Source: an uncultured Roseobacter sp. (GTDB taxonomy: Bacteria > Pseudomonadota > Alphaproteobacteria > Rhodobacterales > Rhodobacteraceae). From it: a stretch of 64,000 nt of DNA. Within the stretch, counting starts at the first letter, position 1. Each line of letters begins with the position of its first letter. The stretch lies in assembly GCF_947495275.1 (NCBI RefSeq), contig NZ_CANLYL010000002.1, positions 586,051 through 650,050 of the forward strand, read 5' to 3'. The notes under the pieces were generated by a model, which saw only the letters and a list, made by a program, of their open reading frames with translations, was not told the origin of the DNA and ran no database searches. Of the stretch, positions 61,910 to 64,000 are shown piece by piece. A program made the position numbers and the translations under genes.

Positions 61910-63610
61910 ATGGCACTGGATACGTCCGACAAAAACCCCCGCAAGGGGGTCTGGAAATCAGGCAAAGGCAAAGGGCGTCACCACACGAAGGGCCGGCAAC
62001 TGCAGGATGATGCCTGGGATGACGTGAAATCACTTCTGGGAAATGCGCCGCGCCGTGCCGATTTGCTGATCGAACATCTGCACAAGATCCAGGATCACTT
62101 TGGCCATTTGTCCGCCGCCCATTTGCGCGCGCTTGCCGAAGAAATGCGCATGTCGATGGCAGAAATCTATGAGGTTGCAACCTTCTACGCGCATTTCGAT
62201 GTGGTCAAAGAGGGGGAGACACCGCCGCCTGCGCTGACCATTCGGGTTTGCGATTCGCTGTCGTGTGAACTGGCAGGCGCGCAGGCGTTGAAAACCGCGC
62301 TTGAGGATGGGCTTGACCCGGCTGAGGTCCGTGTTTTGCGCGCACCCTGCATGGGCCGCTGCGACACGGCCCCCGTATTGGAACTTGGTCACGCTCATAT
62401 CGACCATGCGACACCTGAAAAGGTCAATGCGGCGATTGCGGCAAAGGAGACCCATGCGCATATCCCCGACTATCAGGATTATGCCGCCTATGTTGCTGAA
62501 GGTGGCTATGCGGTGCTGAAATCCCTTCGGGACGGCGGCAACTGGGAAGCGGTTCAGGACAAGGTGCTGGCCTCTGGTTTGCGCGGCCTGGGCGGGGCGG
62601 GGTTCCCGTCGGGCAAGAAATGGGGATTCGTACGCGCCAACGATGGTCCGCGTTATCTGGCCGTCAATGGTGACGAAGGCGAACCGGGCACCTTCAAGGA
62701 CCGTTATTATCTGGAACGGGTGCCGCATCTCTTCCTTGAAGGCATGTTGATCGCTGCCTGGGCCGTCGAGGCGGAAACAGCCTTCATCTACATGCGTGAT
62801 GAATACCCGGCGGTGCTGGAAATCCTGCGCCGCGAGATCAAGGCGCTGGAAGATGCAGGCATCGTTGACGCAGGCTTTATCGATCTGCGCCGTGGCGCCG
62901 GGGCCTACATCTGTGGTGAAGAATCCGCGATGATCGAAAGCATTGAAGGCAAGCGCGGCATGCCCCGGCACCGCCCGCCTTTCGTGGCGCAGGTAGGTAT
63001 CTTTGGTCGGCCGACGCTGGTGCATAATGTCGAGACATTGCATTGGGTGGCGCGCGTCTGCCGCGAAGGGCCGGAGGTGTTGTCCTCGACGGAATTGAAT
63101 GGCCGCAAGGGCCTGCGCAGCTATTCGGTCTCGGGGCGCGTGGCGGCCCCCGGCGTCTATTTGTTGCCCGCAGGTTCAACGATCACCGACATCATCGAGG
63201 CAGCGGGTGGCATGGCCGAAGGTCATGTTTTCAAGGCCTATCAGCCGGGCGGGCCGTCCTCGGGATTGCTGCCTGCGTCGATCCACGACGTGCCGCTGGA
63301 TTTTGACACATTACAACCCTTGGGGTCGTTCATTGGGTCTGCTGCAGTTGTGGTCCTGTCCGATCAGGATTCGGCAAAGGCGGCGGCGCTGAACATGTTG
63401 CGCTTTTTTGAGGACGAAAGCTGCGGGCAATGTACGCCCTGCCGGGTTGGCTGTGAAAAAGCGGTGAAGTTGATGCAGAAAGACACCTGGGACCAAGGCC
63501 TGCTGGAAGAACTCAGCACCGCGATGGTCGATGCTTCCATCTGCGGGTTAGGGCAGGCGGCCCCGAACCCGATCCGATTGGTGATGAAGCATTTCCCGGA
63601 CGAAATCTGA
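61910..63610 (+). CDS. NuoE-NuoF fusion, NAD-linked formate dehydrogenase beta-type subunit
   Basis: Seen: 566 residues from ATG 61910 (GGAG 8 bases before). Residues about 20-180 are NuoE-like with CDSLSC and APCMGRC, the four cysteines of a thioredoxin-type 2Fe-2S cluster. Residues about 200-560 are NuoF-like: GLGGAGFPSGKKW (NADH), GDEGEPGTFKDR (FMN), ESCGQCTPCRVGC and ASICGLG (4Fe-4S). This NuoE-NuoF order in one chain is typical for FdsB/Fdh1B. No formate dehydrogenase alpha subunit adjoins: the next gene is ftsY. Complex I nuoE and nuoF are normally separate. Confidence 0.88.
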   Translation: MALDTSDKNPRKGVWKSGKGKGRHHTKGRQLQDDAWDDVKSLLGNAPRRADLLIEHLHKIQDHFGHLSAAHLRALAEEMRMSMAEIYEVATFYAHFDVVKEGETPPPALTIRVCDSLSCELAGAQALKTALEDGLDPAEVRVLRAPCMGRCDTAPVLELGHAHIDHATPEKVNAAIAAKETHAHIPDYQDYAAYVAEGGYAVLKSLRDGGNWEAVQDKVLASGLRGLGGAGFPSGKKWGFVRANDGPRYLAVNGDEGEPGTFKDRYYLERVPHLFLEGMLIAAWAVEAETAFIYMRDEYPAVLEILRREIKALEDAGIVDAGFIDLRRGAGAYICGEESAMIESIEGKRGMPRHRPPFVAQVGIFGRPTLVHNVETLHWVARVCREGPEVLSSTELNGRKGLRSYSVSGRVAAPGVYLLPAGSTITDIIEAAGGMAEGHVFKAYQPGGPSSGLLPASIHDVPLDFDTLQPLGSFIGSAAVVVLSDQDSAKAAALNMLRFFEDESCGQCTPCRVGCEKAVKLMQKDTWDQGLLEELSTAMVDASICGLGQAAPNPIRLVMKHFPDEI

Positions 63611-63692
63611 CATCGGGCACAATCAGGCTGCGGCCCTTTTCCTTCTGACAAAATCCCCTTAGATGGGTGCGATGTGAGAAGTGGGGCCGCAG

Positions 63693-64000
<308 letters not shown>

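Overview
The window reads as chromosomal DNA of a marine alphaproteobacterium of the Rhodobacteraceae (Roseobacter group). This rests on gene content: ThyX instead of ThyA, a PHA cluster with a PhaR repressor and CTGC-N3-GCAG operators, SdhE, DUF2842, DUF1194 and DUF2065 proteins, a LdtR-like MarR regulator, cobalt-type nitrile hydratase, a gamma-glutamylated amine pathway and an AlkB hydroxylase. Composition is GC-rich. I see no phage, insertion sequence, CRISPR array, tRNA or rRNA.

Layout. 1-5 kb: truncated class I aminotransferase, XRE regulator with sdhE, LdtR-like regulator, two tandem secreted DUF1194 proteins with a glyoxalase, thyX. 5-8.7 kb: a frameshifted membrane protein, a GC-rich intergenic region, a DksA-type zinc finger protein, a cytochrome P450, a cold-shock protein and an ArsC/Spx-like protein. 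8.6-11.2 kb, minus strand: a complete bufferin-type operon (bufA precursor, bufB MNIO enzyme, bufC partner, bufD DoxX), the best candidate for a recently recognised system. 11.4-19.4 kb: thrS, an ArsR-SRPBCC fusion divergent from a hydrolase over a 20-bp palindrome, and a secreted LysM/solute-binding pair broken by a one-base frameshift. 19.4-23.9 kb: phaZ, phaC, phaP, phaR. 23.9-33.3 kb, minus strand: a DegT aminotransferase, then a PuuA/PuuB-like catabolic cluster with its own polar amino-acid ABC importer. 33.4-38.9 kb, minus strand: a PhnD-like protein with two TerB proteins, rlmJ, pyrG, secG. 39.2-40.8 kb: nitrile hydratase operon. 41-51.9 kb: purA, a 761-residue acidic protein, a thiamin pyrophosphokinase, a DMT exporter, sdaA, a GST, rpiA, gor. 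51.9-57.3 kb: hflK-hflC, degP, a ferredoxin, an FG-GAP protein. 57.3-64 kb: purD, xseA, alkB, an orphan NuoE-NuoF fusion (formate dehydrogenase beta type), and the 5' end of ftsY, which runs into a (CCAGAG)n repeat at the window edge.

Themes: storage carbon (PHA genes with PhaR feedback), organic nitrogen use (amine pathway, nitrile hydratase, serine dehydratase), envelope quality control (HflKC, DegP), copper or stress handling (buf operon), and hydrocarbon oxidation (P450, AlkB). Starts were chosen from ribosome binding sites, operon overlaps and family N-termini. Two loci (about 5.3 kb and 17.12 kb) carry apparent frameshifts that may be real or sequencing errors.
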